NCBI RefSeq assembly: GCF_033807575.1
Contig: NC_084717.1
Coordinates: 12,277,692 to 12,341,691, forward strand
Source: Cydia pomonella
Lineage: Eukaryota; Arthropoda; Insecta; Lepidoptera; Tortricidae
Length of the DNA stretch: 64,000 bases
Direction of reading: 5' to 3'
The notes under the pieces are model-generated. The model was not told the origin of the DNA and did no database searches. It saw only the letters and a program-made list of their open reading frames with translations. Below are positions 1-9,957 of the stretch, piece by piece. How positions within the stretch are numbered: the first letter of the stretch is position 1; each line of letters begins with the position of its first letter. The position numbers were made by a program, and so were the translations under genes.

Positions 1-100
1 AGCGAGACGCGCGGAAGAATGAAAACAAAATGTAATGAGTTTGATATTCATATTCATATAAGCATGTAGTGTAAGCTCAAATTGACCTCCTGTACAATGG

Positions 101-444
101 CTCACGCTTAAGGCTCGAAACCGGTAAAATTTCCAAACCGTTATCATGTACTTGGCGCAAAACCTTTTATTACGCTCGAAAAACCGTTATTTTTAAACCG
201 GTTTTTATGAGAACAGTTCTTGTCAAATTAACAGGCTTAGAGCAATAATAACCGGTTTATTCCGTGTTTATGTTTACGTGGCCCACCACCAAGCATGTCG
301 GCCGCTTCGTCTCTCGTCGAATAGACCATTTTTAGGTTACAATAAAGCCCTTAAAATGTTCGCGTTATAAAAGTTTGGAGTAAAATCAAAATAAACCGGT
401 ATTTACCGGTATTTTATAAACCGGTTCCGAGCCTCGCTCACGCT
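101..444. mobile_element. hAT-like MITE with perfect 8-bp target duplication
   Basis: A 328-bp element (109-436) is flanked by identical copies of CTCACGCT at 101-108 and 437-444. The ends are inverted: the left begins TAAGGCTCGAAACCGG and the right, read on the other strand, begins CGAGGCTCGGAACCGG. The interior is full of AACCGG/CCGGTT and AACCGTT motifs. It has no coding capacity. The 8-bp duplication is the hallmark of hAT transposition; assignment to hAT is inference from that length. Confidence 0.8.
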
Positions 445-1699
445 GATTGGTAGGTGTGCTTTTGCGTCATAACCTCGTGTCGCTCTTAGGTGCGCGTGGC
501 CACTTTAAACCGCGTCAGGATTGTATTAGAACAAGATCAAATTTATAACAAATTGTAAATTGTAATCGGCTTCACGGTCAGCTTCAAAGGGGCGGATATA
601 AACTAACCGCCCTTTCTTTGCGCAAAGATGCCGGCAAAAAAACCCAGGCAATGTTACGGCAATTTTGCTTTCAAGGAAATTAGATATCCTTTCACAATGG
701 AGACCTTTTAACCCTTTGTGGATGTGTGGGAAAAATGGCGAGTATTCGGTGTCTGGATAACGGTGCGGTACCACCTGTTATTTGAGTTTATTAAAGGTGA
801 AGAGGCGTCCGTTTTTGGAATAAAATACCAACGGGTAAGTCCGCTACCACTATTATTTATAAGTAAAAAGTAGGTAATGACTATCATCATTAGTATTGTT
901 ACGTACAACTACATTCATGAATATACTTAAAATGTGCTTAAAATTAATGAGAATGAACACATGCAATTATTTATATAGTTTTTCAATGTTGATAGATTGT
1001 TTTTAATCCATTTTATCTTGTACTTTAATACGAATACAATAAAGTTGATATTTAAACACACTGCCCTTAAAGAATATATGAGTACATAATAAATGATCTG
1101 ATAGTATGAGAATTTTTCTTCGGAGAGTACCATGTACTCACCAGAATCACGTTGTACGGAGAGTTGTAAACATACACATTATGTATTTTATAATTTATAT
1201 ACAATGTTTGTGTTTGTACATTAGTGTAGATTATTTACTTGCATTTAATTGTCGCTACATGCAAGAAATGCAGCACTTTGATATTTAAAACATTTATACT
1301 AATAGTAGTATTTTGGATTCTAAGTAATTAACAAATTTAGAACTCCTTTTAAAAAATTTTTTGGAAATTAAACCCCTTAAAGGGGTGAAAATTGTTTTTT
1401 TTTTAAACCATTTTTACGTGGACGACTGATAGGGACTGAGGCTAGTAGATATATAAATATACAGATATATCACAGTATAGATGCTATAATACCTACATTT
1501 ACGTGGTACTGTAATGCGATAGCCGGCGCGAGTTGTTTGCGAAACCACAAATGCTATTTACCGTGCCGAATCCAACGGCCACTGGCGGTGTCACGTTAAC
1601 TGTGTGGAATAGTATCCCCACAGATAGTTCATTTTGAGAAATAACCGCTGTTGTAGGTTCACGACAATCACATTTATCATATTTAACGTGATCAATCCT
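445..1699. other. gene-free AT-rich stretch
   Basis: No coding, RNA or repeat structure is recognised. A short palindrome (ACCCCTTAAAGGGGT) lies near 1372-1387. Short ORFs on both strands show no recognisable domains. Confidence 0.6.
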
Positions 1700-1921
1700 T
1701 GACGTAAAATAAATACATATATAAATATTTGGAGACAATCTTACACCTATCCCCGAATTACGCAGATAAATACATACTTTTATATGTACATAGAAAATAC
1801 CCATGACTCGGGAACAAATATCTGTATTCACCACACAAATAAATGCCCTTACCGGGATTCAAGCCCGGGACCATCGGCTTCATCGGCAGGGTCACTACCC
1901 ACTAGGCCAGACCGATCGTAT
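1700..1921 (-). mobile_element. tRNA-derived SINE (family B), copy 1
   Basis: Read on the minus strand, the element begins near 1919 with a tRNA-like head: an A-box-like TGGCCTAGTGGGTAG and a B-box-like GGGCTTGAATCCC (plus-strand 1854-1866). A body follows with TATTTGTTCCCGAGTCATGG and an AT-rich TATATAAATATT-like segment. The same arrangement recurs at 2905-3165, 29591-29851 and 34795-34942, so it is a dispersed RNA polymerase III-type retroposon rather than a tRNA gene. It makes no protein and would depend on a LINE for movement. Confidence 0.8.
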
Positions 1922-2904
1922 AATTCGATCGTTAATGGTTTAACTATTGATGGTGCACTTTAAGATTTAGATAAATTGCAACAAATTACAAACCAGTTTT
2001 TTTCGAATTAAATCAATTAACTATATTTTTTTGTATATTGATTATATGTTATATAAGGCTGCAGCGGAGGCCAACGGCCTCGCGCGTTTGGCTGGAACTT
2101 ATACCCCTCACCGCACCACCCGCTGCAAAAGATCGAGCGCGCAGAACTATGCGTTCGAAATAGAATTTCGTTTGCTCGCGCGCACAACGCAGCACACAGG
2201 TCCGTCTAGCAACACGACTTGCCCCGCACTGACTATACGGACGAGAGCGGGGTAATTGTCGGAACTTAGGCGGGATTAAGGCTTATTTTTTAGGAATTGA
2301 GGCACAGTTTCATGAATTTGTAAAAATAAAGAAAACCAAATCATTTTATAGCGTTTTGTGAGAAAGATTGTAAAGTTTCATATATTTTCGATAAAAGTTG
2401 CAGTACTAATAAGGATAAAACTGAAAGAAATAGGGGTGACTTCAAGATTTTTTTCTTCACTTATTTAAATTAAAATAGAATTTCAGAAAAACCATATCAT
2501 TTCTCATATCTTGTAGATTGTGATATTATTGTTTTCTGCTTAGAAAGTGTCATATTTAATGTAAACAATGGTTCAGAGTAACTCAGTTTTACGGTATTTT
2601 GCCCTTAAGCCCTTTTGCTTATTTAATAGGTGGGCATAGTTCACTTTATGGGCATGATAGAAATGATTCCGCGTCTTGTTTCGGACAGGATGTGAAGTAG
2701 GGATTGAACTATTTCCTCGATTTGTGTGCTGTGATAGCGCTACTTCTCAGACGGTGGCCAAATAAACCTAAATGCTTGTTTGCTTTACGAAAACCTATAT
2801 CTGCTGGTGACGGCCAAAGTGCTTATGGTTTAATAAAGGTTTGTAAAATTTAAATAATTTATATTTATACATATTTATTTTAGAATACTTTTTACTAGCG
2901 AACG
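1922..2904. other. gene-free stretch with a GC-rich patch
   Basis: A patch at about 2058-2260 is much more GC- and CpG-rich than its surroundings and contains the hairpin GAGGCCAACGGCCTC. It carries a 74-codon ORF without recognisable domains. The rest is AT-rich with nothing recognised. The patch could be an old repeat, or regulatory or exon sequence; the sequence does not decide. Confidence 0.4.
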
Positions 2905-3165
2905 AGGACGGAATAAATAAATATTTGGGGACAAACTTACACAAATCGTCCTATTTCCAAACTAAGCAAAGCTTGTACTATGGGTACTAGGCGACGATGT
3001 ATGTACATACGTATATAGACAAATATATACTTATATACATAGAAAACACCCATGACTCAGGAACAAATATCTGTGTTAATTCCACAAATAAATGTTCTTA
3101 CCGGGATTCTAACCCGGGACCATCGGCTTTACAGGCAGGGTCACTATTAGGCCAGACCGGTCGTT
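2905..3165 (-). mobile_element. tRNA-derived SINE (family B), copy 2
   Basis: This has the same minus-strand head and body as the copy at 1700-1921, including the B-box-like GGGTTAGAATCCC and the segment CTGAGTCATGGGTGTTTTC. The A-box region has lost a few bases relative to the 29591-29851 copy (plus strand reads TCACTATTAGGCC where the other reads TCACTACCCACTAGGCC). That loss would impair an internal promoter. Confidence 0.8.
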
Positions 3166-4118
3166 AAATAACTTGTTAATTATCTGGATTTGCGAGCGTA
3201 ATCTATCTGATAAAGATTAAAAGGTTCTATGTGTAACAAAATTACCAAAGAGATAAAATTACGGCCCGATAATTCATTCTTTGTTGGTGTCAAAAGCCCT
3301 TAGAGAATTTGGTTTCTAGTTTAGGTCCGGTTAGTGTTTATATGTTTATTAAAATTCATAAATTCGAATGTAATTAGTAAGTGTGTATTGTATTATATTG
3401 TACTAGAAATTTCGCTTATTGGTTAACGTTCGGAAAATAAGATTCCTACTTGATGTCATATCGTATCATTTGAGTAAACATCAAATAGATCGAAAAACTG
3501 GGAAAAAACGAATAAATACGAATAGGAAGCCATATTTTCCACCGACCTCCACCCCAGTTTCCGCGCGTCCGAAAAAATAGTAGATAATCTAACTTTTTCT
3601 AACGCCCCTAGCCTTTTACTTTGACCAGTCTACAATGGTCTCTCGTATCCCTCTGAAGAGAGCAATGTTAGGAGATTGCGAAACAGTGAGGTGACATCTA
3701 AAGGGTCAATATTAGCTGGTGGTAGTTTTATGGGGGCGTGCGTTAGGGAGAAAAACAGCAAATCATTACTGACAGTTGACCGTTGTATGGGGTATGTCCC
3801 CTAAAATATGTATAAGGCTAGCAAAGGCCTGTTATGGTGTCCGAATGCTGATAAGCCAAGGAGGGCCGCGAGATTGGTTCCAATAGAGGGGTGACATTAT
3901 TAGGATCTGTTGCGACTTTTTCGATTGAACTCTGAATAAATCTTGACAAATCTTTGGAATTATGTTTTAGATGGCGTTTTGAAAATTTATAACATTTATC
4001 TGTTGGTCAGAATGTTTTCGGAACAGCGCCATTAATTAAACCAATGTACTTAATATTGATTTTTTTGCGTTTTCTTTAATAGAAATTTTCTTTAAGTGTT
4101 TCGACAGTAAATCGCTCT
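3166..4118. other. gene-free AT-rich stretch
   Basis: No coding or repeat structure is recognised. Confidence 0.5.
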
Positions 4119-4268
4119 AAAAGCCGCCGGAGAGACGAAGTGCTAAAAGACCTTAGCGAACTCAGCGCCGTCGACTGGGTAGAAACGGCTTCGGACAGAG
4201 AAGGATGGCGGTCTTTGGTGTAGGAGGCGAAGATCCACATCAAGTCGCTACGCCACAGCAGAAACTAA
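4119..4268 (+). pseudogene. LINE ORF2 C-terminal remnant
   Basis: The frame beginning at 4119 encodes a short tail containing LKDLSELSAVDWVETASDRE followed by GWRSLV, then an in-frame TAG and EAKIHIKSLRHSR. The pattern of acidic/basic residues, then DW..TASDR..WR.LV, matches the extreme C-terminus I recall for insect non-LTR reverse transcriptase proteins downstream of the RT domain. No RT motifs precede it in this window, so it is a small isolated relic. The internal stop shows it is dead. Lineage assignment is not possible from 50 codons. Confidence 0.6.
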
Positions 4269-5119
4269 GTAAGATCGCTCTAAAGTCATACCAATTAACA
4301 CAAATTCGTAGTCCTTAAGTTATCATCTTACAAGTAATTATGTAGGTATCAATCATAATGTGATAATCTTAATTCATTAGTTGACAGAAATTAACATTTT
4401 GATTCAGCGAAACTTTAACTAGGTCGGTATATTTTGTTATTTATAGCATAGATTTTGTTGCTCAACTCCTTACAAATCGTGGGAACACAACTCTTCACTA
4501 AATCAAAACAAATATCGATCTCCACAAACGTCATTGTTGCCACAACAAAGTATCTAATCCCCTTTAAATCCGAGAAATAGGATTTTGTAGAAAAAAACTC
4601 GTTGACTCTATGAAAAGTACAATGGTTCGGTGCGAAAAAAAAATGTGGCTCAAAAGTAGAGGTGTAAGCCGTAGACTAACAATCAATTGTATTTTTTTGT
4701 TCAATGAAATGTTGCAAGTTAGATTTTGTGCAAGGGTTTTTTTATTTTATTATTTACTTAGGTTTTCCTCTTTCCCCCGGACCGCCGTAAGGTGCACAAG
4801 TGTACACAGTCTTTAAGTGATTTAATACAATTTTATTGATTTCACACATAAATAAATCCCTACATAAAAATAGGAGTGCAGAAATTAAAGTCGTTCAGTC
4901 TAAGTGATCCCTTAAACATCTGTAAGTTCTGACCTCCTGGTACATCGTGCGCGTAAGTTAACAATTCTCAATGAAGTCTTATCAGTGACTGTGCTGTTCG
5001 TGCGTTGTTATTGGTCCAGCAAAAACAATACGATCCCTGCCACAGCGCTACAACGACATACCGGTAGCGCGCTCAAAACTGGTTCTCACAACTCCACCGC
5101 TAGCTTCTAATAGCCTAGT

Positions 5120-6196
5120 ATGGAAGGTTTGGGAGAACGTGCGTTATCGGAGGCCGATTTGAGACGGACAGAAGACATTACTACGCCGCCGAACAATAAT
5201 GTAAATTGCAGAGTTATTAAAAGAAAACGGGATGATGAGCTAGCCGGCGATTTTTCTACATTCAAAGAGGAAATGAGGGCTATGATGACTGAAATGTTGG
5301 CTACCCAACTAGCTGAAATTATGAAAAATAACACAGTTACACTTAATCAGATCCAGCAATCAAATAAAAATATTGAGACCTCCGTTTCAAACCTCTCGTC
5401 GCAGTTTGAAGACTTTCAGCAAAAAATAACCAGTCTTGAAAATCAAATCGCTGAGGACAGGTCGTATGTACAAAGTTTAGAATACAAAATAGAAGACCTG
5501 CAACGTGAGAGCCGCAAAACAAACCTGGAAATTAAAAATGTCCCAAGATTACCGAATGAGACCAAGGAGGACCTCGTGAACATGATTATATCATTATCTA
5601 AAACCGTAAACTGCCCAATAAACAAAAATGAAATAAAAGATATATACAGAGTGCGCCCTAAAGAAAAACATGTGAATAATACTCCTATAATTGTGGAAAC
5701 ATCTTCAACATTGATAAAAAATGATATATTAAAAATGTGTAAAGCGCATAACATTAGGAATAAAATGAACTTATGTGCCAAACATCTGGGCTTGCGCACC
5801 TCTGTGGACACCCCCGTGTTTGTAGCTGAACAGTTGACTGTACGCGCGTCTCGCTTATATTTCTTAGCACGCGAACTTAAAAGGCGAAAGCTTTTTAAAC
5901 ACAGTTGGACCAGTTATGGAAGAGTGTACGTGCGTAAAGATGATAACTCTCAAATTATACAGATATATAATGAAACCCAAATAGAGAGACTAAGTAAGGA
6001 AAACCTCGGTAATACTCAAACTACAGCTACATCAAACAACGACAAGAGGACCCCTAATGTACTCATTGCTTCGTCTGCCCTGTACCCCGCAGCGCCTGCC
6101 GCGACCTCTAGCGCGTGGCCGTGCAACTCGAACTTCTCCACTGAACCACTGACCAGGGCCTCAGAGTCCGAGCCGCTGCCCACTGACCAAATCTGA
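5120..6196 (+). CDS. LINE ORF1 protein with coiled coil and Baculo_FP-like domain
   Basis: A 358-residue protein, expected to coat the element RNA and assist target-primed reverse transcription. The N-terminus is acidic and polar, with a basic KRKRDD at residues 34-39. Residues about 45-135 form a long heptad-rich coiled coil, likely for oligomerisation. From about 120 to 290 the layout LEYKIEDLQRESRKTNLEI, IYRVRP and a C-terminal basic block (ARELKRRKLFKHSW, YGRVYVRK) resembles the RNA-binding fold of LINE ORF1 proteins and the Baculo_FP family, which I recall as shared between insect LINEs and a baculovirus protein. Residues 295-358 are Ser/Thr/Ala-rich and look disordered. There is no N-terminal PHD finger and no CCHC zinc knuckle. 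The start at 5120 is the first ATG of the frame, followed by an acidic N-terminus. No stops or frameshifts interrupt it. The domain assignment is by eye. Confidence 0.88.
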   Translation: MEGLGERALSEADLRRTEDITTPPNNNVNCRVIKRKRDDELAGDFSTFKEEMRAMMTEMLATQLAEIMKNNTVTLNQIQQSNKNIETSVSNLSSQFEDFQQKITSLENQIAEDRSYVQSLEYKIEDLQRESRKTNLEIKNVPRLPNETKEDLVNMIISLSKTVNCPINKNEIKDIYRVRPKEKHVNNTPIIVETSSTLIKNDILKMCKAHNIRNKMNLCAKHLGLRTSVDTPVFVAEQLTVRASRLYFLARELKRRKLFKHSWTSYGRVYVRKDDNSQIIQIYNETQIERLSKENLGNTQTTATSNNDKRTPNVLIASSALYPAAPAATSSAWPCNSNFSTEPLTRASESEPLPTDQI

Positions 6197-6515
6197 CTAT
6201 ACTTATATATCTGTTTGGTAACTGTTTTTTCAACCTTCCTTGCGAATTTAATTTGCTATAATGTCAATATTGCTCTAAGCCAATCCTACTCTGTACATAA
6301 TGTAATTAACTTAACGAGTGTAATTTTTACGCCGTATTCGCATGATTGCTCTCAAACATTAACTAACCGACACACAAAATACACCAACTACTTAAATAAT
6401 AAATGTGTGCGCTCTCGTTTATCTACAATTATATACTATACTACAGTTTTGTTAAATAATAAAATGTATACCTCTTTTAGCTTAAAAACTGCTAGTATAT
6501 TGCTACTGCAACGTT
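6197..6515 (+). other. ORF1-ORF2 spacer of the LINE
   Basis: The two LINE ORFs are separated by 319 bp, long for an element whose ORFs often overlap or nearly touch. A non-ATG open frame runs through the spacer and ends at a TAG (6521-6523) that overlaps the ORF2 start as ATGAGTAG. Its encoded product is low complexity and unlike any domain I know, so it is probably not a gene. Confidence 0.5.
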
Positions 6516-9476
6516 ATGAGTAGTCATCTAACTACCTTAGCTGACCTAGATCGTATTGAGACAGCGTCTTCGATTATGTGTGATATTCAAGATCTGCATA
6601 AAAATATTCCAACTAGTCAAAATGAAAATATAACGATTATCTCACAAAATATGAGAAGCATTTACTGCAATTTTGACGACCTACAATTAACCTTAAGTAA
6701 CATTAACTTCAACATAGATGTCCTAATATTATCGGAATGTAGACTTAGTCCCGTTAAACCTATACCTTGCCTCCGAAACTTTAACTCTTTAGCTACTATT
6801 AACAATCTCAATCAAAATGATGGAGTCGTATGCTATACAAGTTGTCACCTTAATTCTACGGCCAAAGAGGTTAAACTTGAACACGCCTCTTGTGTGCAAA
6901 TAAAAATAAAAAATCTGTTGATATTGGGTATTTATCGCTCACCGTCGAATAGTAATGCCTCCATTTTTATAGACTCACTCTGCGCGTACCTCGAAACAAT
7001 AAAATCTTACACCAATATAATTATTACTGGCGACATAAACATAAATCTTATTCCACGTGCACATGAACCATCACATGAAATATCCAATAGAAATAAATAC
7101 CTTAATATGCTTTCCTCTTTTGGGTTTCTCCCTGGACATATTCTGCCAACTCGAGAAAGTAACTGTCTAGACCATTTCATGCTGAAATTAGATATTAGTA
7201 AACTAATCGCTCGCATAGCAGTTCTAAACACTTCGGTAACTGACCACCGTATGATATTCTTAGCTCTTATCACCAGTAGCTCGAAAGTCAATTGTCCAAA
7301 AACAGTGGAAAAAATAAATTACGAAAAAGCATTACTTCACCTGCGTAATAATAATGTCGAATCATTACTTGCAAGTAATGACCCTGAATTTATTACTGAA
7401 CAACTTATAAAAAAAATTAAAACATCCCTAATGGAAAGCATTGAGGTTAAACATATTCCTAAGAAGCTACGCTCTATCAAACCATGGATTACACCAGGTG
7501 TACTTAGATGTATCAAGAACAGAAATAGGATGCAGCTTAATCTACGCCGAAACCCTGATAACGAAGTCCTGAGGATCACATACAAGCGATATCGAAATTA
7601 TTGTACAAATTTGATAAAAAAACTAAAAAATAAATATGAGAGAGACTTACTGACTAAAACAGAGGGCAACCCTAAAGCACTGTGGAAGACAATTAAGAAC
7701 ATAACTTATTATAAATCAACAAATAATCAGACTTCAGCACTCTTCAATTCTAACCTAACCCCTCTGGATGCTGTCAATAATTTAAATGAATTTTTTGCCA
7801 ATACGGGTAAAAACCTCGCGGAAGATATTCTGACTCTCCCAGTTCCGAACGACACCCCTAACTTAACTAACTACTTTAATCCTTCTTCTTTCGTTTGGCT
7901 TGATACTGATGAATCCGAAGTAGATAGTATACTTATGAATTTAAAATCTAATAGTGCCTCTGGGTGGGATGATATCCCTACCCGCTTCTTAAAGCTGGCT
8001 AGGAACATTGTTGTCCCGATTATTTGTAGACTTGCAAACCTCTGCTTTGCTGAGGGAGTGTTCCCACGACTACTTAAGCGAGCTATTGTTATTCCTGTGC
8101 ACAAGAGTGGAGAGATGGATGATGTCAATAACTTCCGACCTATATCTATACTCCCAGCTATTTCAAAAATAATTGAAAAATTAATAAACATACGTCTTTC
8201 TAATTATTTGAACAAATACGAAATTCTATCCGATAAACAATTTGGATTTCGACAAGGTAAATCCACGGAGGATGCGATATTGGCACTAACGTCGATAATA
8301 ACTGAAACTGTTGACAAAAACCGTAAATGCTTAGCTATATTCCTTGATCTGAAAAAGGCATTTGACACTGTCTCTCTCCCCACTCTCGTTCACAAACTTG
8401 AGATTATGGGAATCAGGGGAAAACCACTCGACCTATTGAATAGCTATCTCCATAGTCGAACCCAGAAAGTTAGAATTGGTCCATATCTTAGCGATGAGAA
8501 GTCTATTTCTTTTGGAGTTCCTCAAGGAAGTGTCCTTGGTCCCACCTTATTTTTGGCTTACATCAATGACCTGACAAACCTTGGAATTGACGGAGGTAGC
8601 ATTATTTCATATGCAGATGATACTGTTGTTGTTTTCAGTGACATTTCTTGGGACAAAGTGTATGCAAAGGCAGAAAAAGGACTACATAAGATATCTGCCT
8701 GGCTAAGATCCAACCTACTTACACTAAATGAGTCCAAAACTAAATACATATGCTTCACTAAGTACAACAACTCGCAACCACCTAACACCCTATTATTAAA
8801 AATTCATGGATGTAATCTAACAAACACTCAACTTTGTCAGTGTAATAACATTGACAAGGTTGAATCCATTAAATACCTTGGCGTCATTCTTGATCAGCGT
8901 CTCTCCTGGTATGGGCATGTCGAATATGTTAACGGCAGAATAAGAAAGCTAACCTGGTTATTTAAAAAACTAAAACAAATCGCATTTTTGGATTTATTAA
9001 AACACATATATACTGCTTTGGCCGAATCCATTATGACATATTGCATTACCATCTGGGGAGGATCAAGTAAAACTAAGTTTATTGATGTCGAACGAGGCCA
9101 AAGGTGTCTGCTAAAAGTCATGAACTCGAAACCTTACAGATTCCCTACAACTGAGCTGTATCAAATATCAAATCTTCTCTCCATGCGCAAATTGTATATA
9201 TTAAATGCTATATTAAGATTACACAAATCTCTCAAATACAAAGAACTTAGTACCACACGTCGGAGAAAACCTAAAGCTGCCCCCATTCCTAAACTAAACT
9301 CTGTGTTCGCAAAGCGGCAGTATGTTTCTCAAGCAGCCCACTTGTATAATTTAGTTGATGCCACACTATCTATCTATCCACTTCAGACATATAAATGTAA
9401 AAAAGTAGTTCGGGATTGGTTAAATAATTTAAACTATGAGCAAACAGAGTTATTATTACATTCTAATGCTAGGTAA
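6516..9476 (+). CDS. LINE ORF2: endonuclease plus reverse transcriptase
   Basis: A 986-residue protein that would nick the target and reverse-transcribe the element RNA onto it. The exonuclease-endonuclease-phosphatase domain occupies residues about 38-250, with SQNMRS (N45), LSE (E74), TGDININ (D173, N175), and TDH (D243, H244). The reverse transcriptase spans roughly 480-790. It shows SASGWDDIP, FRPISILPAISKIIEK, the catalytic FLDLKKAFDTV (D611), GVPQGSVLGPTLF (667-679) and SYADDT (Y699-D702). A thumb/C-terminal region follows with SIKYLGVILDQRLSW and a tail of basic helices. No RNase H domain or CCHC knuckle is obvious. All catalytic residues are present and there is no stop or frameshift. 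The length fits CR1/Jockey-type ORF2. The exact clade (CR1, Daphne or another) is not certain by eye. A related truncated copy is at 44946-45763. Confidence 0.95.
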   Translation: MSSHLTTLADLDRIETASSIMCDIQDLHKNIPTSQNENITIISQNMRSIYCNFDDLQLTLSNINFNIDVLILSECRLSPVKPIPCLRNFNSLATINNLNQNDGVVCYTSCHLNSTAKEVKLEHASCVQIKIKNLLILGIYRSPSNSNASIFIDSLCAYLETIKSYTNIIITGDININLIPRAHEPSHEISNRNKYLNMLSSFGFLPGHILPTRESNCLDHFMLKLDISKLIARIAVLNTSVTDHRMIFLALITSSSKVNCPKTVEKINYEKALLHLRNNNVESLLASNDPEFITEQLIKKIKTSLMESIEVKHIPKKLRSIKPWITPGVLRCIKNRNRMQLNLRRNPDNEVLRITYKRYRNYCTNLIKKLKNKYERDLLTKTEGNPKALWKTIKNITYYKSTNNQTSALFNSNLTPLDAVNNLNEFFANTGKNLAEDILTLPVPNDTPNLTNYFNPSSFVWLDTDESEVDSILMNLKSNSASGWDDIPTRFLKLARNIVVPIICRLANLCFAEGVFPRLLKRAIVIPVHKSGEMDDVNNFRPISILPAISKIIEKLINIRLSNYLNKYEILSDKQFGFRQGKSTEDAILALTSIITETVDKNRKCLAIFLDLKKAFDTVSLPTLVHKLEIMGIRGKPLDLLNSYLHSRTQKVRIGPYLSDEKSISFGVPQGSVLGPTLFLAYINDLTNLGIDGGSIISYADDTVVVFSDISWDKVYAKAEKGLHKISAWLRSNLLTLNESKTKYICFTKYNNSQPPNTLLLKIHGCNLTNTQLCQCNNIDKVESIKYLGVILDQRLSWYGHVEYVNGRIRKLTWLFKKLKQIAFLDLLKHIYTALAESIMTYCITIWGGSSKTKFIDVERGQRCLLKVMNSKPYRFPTTELYQISNLLSMRKLYILNAILRLHKSLKYKELSTTRRRKPKAAPIPKLNSVFAKRQYVSQAAHLYNLVDATLSIYPLQTYKCKKVVRDWLNNLNYEQTELLLHSNAR

Positions 9477-9537
9477 TATACATAAATTCAAATCATCATA
9501 TAATCTAATCACAAATGTATTTATCATAAACATTCTT

Positions 9538-9612
9538 TCTCTCACACACACACACTCACTAATACAGACGAACTAACACGAAACACTCACACCCACATAC
9601 ACTCACACACAA
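9538..9612 (+). repeat. CA-rich microsatellite in LINE 3' UTR
   Basis: Interrupted runs of CACACA mixed with CACTCA and CACCCACATACA motifs follow the ORF2 stop. The run sits inside the element's 3' UTR. Confidence 0.7.
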
Positions 9613-9840
9613 TATTAACATAGTTTAACATAGTTAACATATTTTCTTAATGTTAAAAACTTTATGCTATATTCTAAAATAATTATTTCCCCTTTACTCT
9701 GAGATTATTACATTGCTTTAATCTGTTAACTTAACTATTACTTAAGCCAAATTATAATTTAATTCATTACTTTCTGTACCTACATAATTAACGTGCATTG
9801 TATTGGTTTAATATAACCTTAACTTGCTGCTGGAAGAGCG

Positions 9841-9883
9841 GGGTCTCCTGTCACAAGTATTGATATACTTACTAGGAGGTCCC
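9841..9883 (+). promoter_or_regulatory. 3' UTR hairpin of the LINE
   Basis: The RNA could fold as a two-step hairpin. The outer arms are GGG.CTCCT and AGGAG..CCC. The inner arms are AAGTAT and ATACTT around a 4-nt TGAT loop. It lies just upstream of the repeat tail, where related LINEs carry the stem-loop recognised by their reverse transcriptase. A different sequence with the same outer and inner layout occurs in the related 3' end at 60200-60375. Confidence 0.55.
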
Positions 9884-9957
9884 AACCCTTTCTCAATTTG
9901 TAACACAATGATTGTGACCAATAAACGATTTTTCATTTTTCATTTTCATTTTCATTT

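Larger units (their letters stand above)
4880..9957 (+). mobile_element. full-length-looking non-LTR retrotransposon (CR1/Jockey-type LINE)
   Basis: A complete two-ORF LINE. It comprises a 5' leader of uncertain start (about 4880-5119), ORF1 (5120-6196), a 319-bp spacer, ORF2 (6516-9476), a 3' UTR with a CA-rich microsatellite (about 9540-9610), a strong hairpin (9841-9883), an AATAAA at 9920, and a terminal (TTTTCAT)n tail ending near 9957 instead of poly(A). A short-oligomer tail is typical of CR1/L2/Daphne-type elements rather than L1 or Jockey proper. I could not identify a clear target-site duplication, so the exact 5' end is unknown. Both ORFs are uninterrupted, which implies a recent insertion. 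Confidence 0.85.

Noticed and set aside
6215..6523. Open frame through the LINE ORF1-ORF2 spacer
   Set aside because: It has no ATG start and its product is low complexity; no domain is recognisable.
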